DNA of 64,000 nt. Source: Apiotrichum sp. Y4204 (Eukaryota > Basidiomycota > Tremellomycetes > Trichosporonales > Trichosporonaceae). The notes under the pieces were generated by a model. That model was not told the DNA's origin. It worked only from the letters and a program-made list of their open reading frames with translations, and ran no database searches. The stretch spans positions 434,001 through 498,000 of the forward strand of contig JAMYHL010000028.1 in the NCBI GenBank assembly GCA_025531455.1. Direction: 5' to 3'. A program made the position numbers and the translations under genes. Each line of letters opens with the position of its first letter. Within the stretch, counting starts at the first letter, position 1. Below, one piece after another: positions 59,574-64,000 of the stretch.

Positions 59574-61455
59574 CTACACGAAGCGCACTATGCTCTCGCT
59601 GCTCTGGCTACTCTCGACCGCCTCGGGGCCGACCCACCACGGGCGAAGGACGCGCGGCAGGTCCACGCCGACGACCTCGCCGCCCTCGATGCGCGCGCCG
59701 TTCTCGATCAGCGCAACAATCAGCCTCGGCACAGCCGCCGCCGTGCCGTTTAGCGTGTGCGCGAACCGCGGCCCTTCCCCCTCGGGCCGGTAGCGGATGT
59801 GCAGCCGGCGCGCCTGGTAGTCTGTGCAGTTGCTCGTGCTTGTGATCTCGCCCCACTTGCCGCGGCCGGGCATCCACGCCTCCATGTCATACTTGCGCGC
59901 CGCGGACGCGCCGAGCTCCTCCGTCGGCATGTCGAGTACCCTGCGGTTAGCTTCGTGCCGAGCTCGTGGAGAGTTGAAGTAGGAGGGGATGAGGCATTAG
60001 ACGACGTGGATTGCCACCGACATTGGAGATGAGCACACTCGGACAGTCAACTGGCCATTCACATGCTTTAGACATGGGTCTAGGCCCAGCATTCGCCAAG
60101 GCGGGGCTCAGTCCACTTGTCTCACTTGTGGTATGCCGCAGTTGCAGCAAAAGGGCGGCGTCCACTGAAGACCTCCCCAGGATTACAGATTGTGGACGCA
60201 AACACGTCCCATTCGACAGCACAAGTCTCGCGTCGGCGGGGATTGACCGGGGCAGGAATCACGACGCGACTCACCTTACGCTGAGCCCAAGTCCGAGCGC
60301 AATCTCCTTCTGGATCCCGCGAATCTCCTCCATGGCCGCCTCGCTGCTCTCCTCGGCAGTGACGCAGAAGAGCTCGACCTTGGTGAACTGGTGAACGCGG
60401 TACAGCCCGCGGGTGTCTGCGCCACGCGCGCCAGCTTCGGCACGGAACGCCCGCCCGACACCAATCACGCGGGCAGGCAGCGCGTCCGCAGATAATGTCC
60501 GGTTCGCCCAGAGCGCCGCGAGCGGAATCTCAGCCGTGCCCGAGAGGCAGAGACGCGGCTCGCCCGCCTCCCCTTCCACAAAGTATGTCTGGCGCGGGCC
60601 GTCGGCGCCGTCGCGCGGCTGGAAACCGCACCGCCACGCCACGTCCGCGCTCACCACGTCCGGCGGTGACACCGGCGTGTACCCGTGTCGCACCGCCGTG
60701 CTGAGTGCGTACCCCACTAGCGCGTGCTCGAGCTGCGCAACCACGCCCTTGAGGTACGGCCAGGACGACCCGGTGGCGATCGCGCTCGCCGCGTTGTCCA
60801 TCCACCCAAACTTCTCCGCAATGTCGACATGGTCGCGCGCCTCGTCCGCGGGTATACGTTCCGGCCCAAAGGTCTCGAGTGTGACAGCATTATCCTCGTG
60901 GCCAAGGGGTACGTCCGGAAGCGAAAAGTTGGGAAGGGTGAGAGCGAGCTCGAGCAGCGTCGTCTCCGCGACATCGTGTTCCGTCTCGAGAGCCGTGACA
61001 CGGTCCTTGAGCGCACGCGCAGCCTCGACCGCAGCGGCTTTTTCGCTCTTATCCTTGATATTGCGGAATGCGTCCGACGCGCGCCCGTGTTCTGCCCTCG
61101 CGTCATTCAACTCCGTCTCGAGCCGGCGGGCCGTCTCGCGCGCGGCTGCGAGCCGCTCAACATGGTCGGCCGCGAGGGGCAGCGCGCGCGCCCGCACATT
61201 CGCAGCCGTCGCGTCCCGGTCGGCCAGGAGGCGCGCGTAGTCGATCCGCGGCTTGCCCAGTTGCGTCTTGACTTTTGGCGTCTCCTTGCCCTTTGCGGTC
61301 TTCTTCCCGCCCGGTGGGGGTTTCGCCTTACTTGCCGCGGCGGTGGTGGAGAGAGAGCGGAGGGCGCGGGTCGGCGCAAGCGTTCCGACGAGCCGCGCGG
61401 TGCGCAGGACGGCTGCGTGTTAGAGACAGTGGAAGAGCAGTGACGTACTTGGCAT
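59574..61455 (-). CDS. DIA4: Seryl-tRNA synthetase, mitochondrial type
   Basis: Class II synthetase that charges tRNA-Ser, here probably in mitochondria. Exons are 61455-61449 (7 nt), 61412-60275 and 59940-59574; introns are 36 and 334 nt. The product is 503 aa. The tiny first exon gives MPT, and with exon 2 a presequence-like start ([30 protein letters not shown]). The long antiparallel coiled coil that grips tRNA-Ser spans about 85-170 ([22 protein letters not shown]). Motif signatures: TAEIPLAAL for serine binding, motif 2 in [30 protein letters not shown], and motif 3 in [21 protein letters not shown] with the class II arginine. Motif 3 reads GTAAAVPR rather than the usual GSGLAVGR. The gene symbol follows yeast DIA4 and is tentative. 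Confidence 0.9.
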
Positions 61456-64000
61456 AGCTGTGCTCTATTGTGGCCGATGGCCGGATATGCGGAGTGGAGA
61501 GCGAGATAAATGCAGGATGGACACAAAGGTGACATTTCGAAAAGAGGAGGAACGCGGGGATCCGGGGAATTCCGTCTCCAATGGTGGTCACTGTTGACGG
61601 CTATTTCCGCGGTATTCCCGTCGAGCAAAAGTCAAAGAGTCATTCTTCAAGTCAAGTTCACATCACTCCCTACAAGTCACGATAGAAGATCCCACGGTTG
61701 TGGGACGTGCTGTCTTGCATGATATTATCGCTAATCGTATTGTTGTCCTAAATCCGGGGTTGACTTTGGCTTTTTCCGATCAAAAGCCAGGCCGTCATTG
61801 ACAGCAAGTGCCTCACAGTTTCCTCCAATGTGAAGTTTGTGCCCCAGTTCTTTCATCTCACGGAAGCCATTGTTCTCTCATCTCTACATTCCAGCGCCGC
61901 TGGGAAGCATTAAGAACTCTCCGAGTGGTGGGGCCGTACAGCTGGCTGACGGGAGCGACAGTTTATGCATGCCCTCTAGTGGTGATCCTAGTGATCAGCG
62001 CGCGCCGATCCAATGATCGTCGAGATCTAACCCGGTGTGGAAGTGGCAGACCCCCCCCCTCCTATTTTGTTTTTGTGTGTGTGTGCTTCCATTCCCCGCG
62101 CCACCTTATTAACCCATTGTCCGTGTGGCTGACGTATGTATGGTCTGGACTCTTTGGGATCACACTGTGCGGAGGTGGAGAGCTCGTACTGCAGCTCGTC
62201 TCTGTTCGCTAGTCATGCTGGCATGGAGTCATGTCTCATAGCTTGTGGATCGTGGATCATGTCAGATCCCCGCCGATCACTCACGCACGCCGGCTTCTCT
62301 CGGCATCTCACCCCTCGAGCCAACCCTTGAGCCAAGGTAGGCGCCGGCCACGGCGGTGGCGCACAGGCTTGCCCGGCCACCAGGATTGCTGTACAATTCC
62401 GACAATGAGCAGGAAAGGGAACAGGTCGAGGCAACCTACATGACTACAGTACGAACTACGAGGTGAGGGTAAACGTGGGTTATGCGGGGTGCGCGATGAG
62501 TCGGGGAATGAGGACTCAAGCCTCTTGCGCCATCGCGCCATCGGCCGTTGACAGTAATCGCTTTCTCACCTCAGAAAGCCCTGTCGCATCATCGGGAGCG
62601 TGTTCCTACTCCGCCTGGGAATCATTACATGCTCATGTCTCACCTGCGAAACCGAGCTGCCAAGCGCCAAGCTCGAAGCTCGAAGTTGGAGGCGACGCAG
62701 CCGGCGTTCCAGCACAAACTCGCACCGCCGAGCCCAGCTGTCGGAAGGTCGGAAGATCGGAAGTATCCCGGAAGCTGATACTGACACTAATACAGCGCGC
62801 TCGCCCCTCGGCCCCCGGATAGCTTCATCACCGAATCATCCGGCAGGACGATGCGCGTGGGCGGCGCCACCGCGGAGGAGGGTGTGAGTCGCTCCTGAAT
62901 GTGCCCGCGGTCCGTGGGAGCGCGCAGCGCGCAGCGTAAGCTAGGCCAGGATGAGCACATCGGGCCGAGCCAGGACATGTGTTCGATCAGTACTCTATAT
63001 GTGTATATGACGCGAGACATTGCATCGAGGCAGGATCAGAGGTCGCCGTCAGCCACGACCGACGGTGCATTCCCCGAGCCTGAGTTGTAATTACCTCGCG
63101 TTATTGCTGATACTCAACATGATCAGTGTGATGACGAGAGCATGGCGATTGGTAGCTGACCATCAGACTGATGAAGGGATCTGTTATAACCGTATGTTGC
63201 CAGCACCCGTAGACTGTGTAACTGTATCTCGGACCCGAACTCGCCAGTACTCGCCGCCAGTTTCTATTCCAGTCCCCACAGCCCTACATTTCGAGCTGCA
63301 GTGCACCTTCCCCATGCGACGAACACAGGCGGGTCAGAGGCTCGGAGATTGGTGGTCGGAGGTATTCGAGGTATCCCACAATTGTCTCTTGGACGTGTGC
63401 CACCAACCTGTTGCCCTGTTGCCCGGCCAAGTGGCACGGAATGTGGCAACCGAATCCAGCGCGAACCGGAAACGAACCGTAATTCCACCCGGTCCTCGTC
63501 AGCCAGCAGCAGAGTCAAGAGTTGGAAGTCAGCGTGCTCCAGGGCGAGATAGGGCGAGATAGGGGTCCAGACTGGCAGCTCGCCGACGAGAGACTCTTGG
63601 CCATTGCTTCTAGGCTCTGGCCCTGTGGTTTCTGACCGTTAGCCGTTGGCGCCGTGGTGCGGAATGTGGGGCGGCGGGCGGCGCCCAATGCTGTGGGCGA
63701 CAAGTTCCGGCTGGGAACAGAGCACACCAGGACCCAGAAGTACAGTAGCACAGTACTTGCGTTGCCACAGACTCATAGGTTCAGGATGTGTCGTCCCTGG
63801 GGGCCAGATCACATTCCGCAATGACCTGACCAAAGAGTCAATTGTGCCGCGAGGCCATGCGTATGGAAAGTCGGTAGTCGGCGGTGAGGAGGCAAGAAAT
63901 CTGCACCCCCGTCACGCACGATGAGATGCAGGATGGGATATGGGATGCAGAGCACGTCTCACCCTGTTGGACAGTGCTGGTGCACGCGACATTGCATGCA
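61456..64000. other. 2.5-kb region without a gene
   Basis: From the SerRS start to the window end I find no supported gene. There are two GATC clusters (61984-62027 and 62248-62278), a C10 run near 62051 and a short GT repeat near 62075. Open frames up to 180 aa are spurious by composition. Confidence 0.5.
61984..62278. promoter_or_regulatory. Two GATC clusters
   Basis: Five GATC in 44 bp (61984-62027) and four in 31 bp (62248-62278), far above chance, in gene-free DNA about 500-800 bp upstream of the SerRS start. Confidence 0.35.

Overview
The window is nuclear DNA of a GC-rich, intron-dense fungus, most likely a basidiomycete yeast of the Tremellomycetes (Trichosporonales or Cryptococcus type). 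The evidence is gene content (Mip1, Lunapark, Utp7, Utp14, Rsc9-like, Kre9/Knh1-like, fungal core histones), strong use of G/C at third codon positions, pyrimidine-rich leaders and many very short GT-AG introns with CTGAC/CTAAC branch sites. The assignment to order is inference; no marker gene fixes it. I see no rRNA, tRNA, CRISPR array or intact transposon.

Layout. 0-5 kb: two minus-strand genes, a partial coiled-coil protein and a bHLH transcription factor. 4.8-10.2 kb: gene-poor. 10.2-21.8 kb: LNP1 (minus) divergent from MIP1 (mitochondrial DNA polymerase, plus), then a zinc-ribbon/coiled-coil protein with tandem repeats (plus), convergent with a GPI-anchored Kre9/Knh1-type wall protein (minus). 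23.0-24.4 kb: an eight-exon polytopic membrane protein. 24.9-29.0 kb: divergent histone H2B/H2A and an unpaired histone H3. 29.4-34.9 kb: UTP7 (minus) divergent from an Rsc9/ARID2-like chromatin remodeller subunit, then a RidA-family deaminase. 35.2-39.9 kb: UTP14 (minus) divergent from the mitochondrial ATP synthase delta subunit. 39.9-47.8 kb: a second gene-poor island, ending in a long leader. 47.8-51.5 kb: a glutamine-rich LisH regulator. 52.3-57.7 kb: an ArsB/NhaD-type transporter convergent with a second zinc-ribbon/coiled-coil protein. 59.6-61.5 kb: mitochondrial-type seryl-tRNA synthetase. 61.5-64 kb: no gene seen.

Themes. Several genes fall into shared processes: small-subunit ribosome assembly (UTP7, UTP14), mitochondrial genome expression and energy (MIP1, SerRS, ATP synthase delta) and chromatin/transcription (H2A, H2B, H3, Rsc9-like, bHLH, LisH). 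They are not an operon; divergent pairs share promoters.

Most of the gene models were rebuilt by joining exons. Every complete model has a coding length divisible by three, which supports the splice sites. About 50 introns were placed. Many are 32-37 nt and the commonest length is exactly 35 nt. The strongest candidates for undescribed biology are the two unrecognised zinc-ribbon/coiled-coil proteins, the 35-nt intron class, and the histone locus: a 20-bp perfect palindrome midway between H2A and H2B, an ATG-only H2B first exon, and an H3 lacking its last residue.
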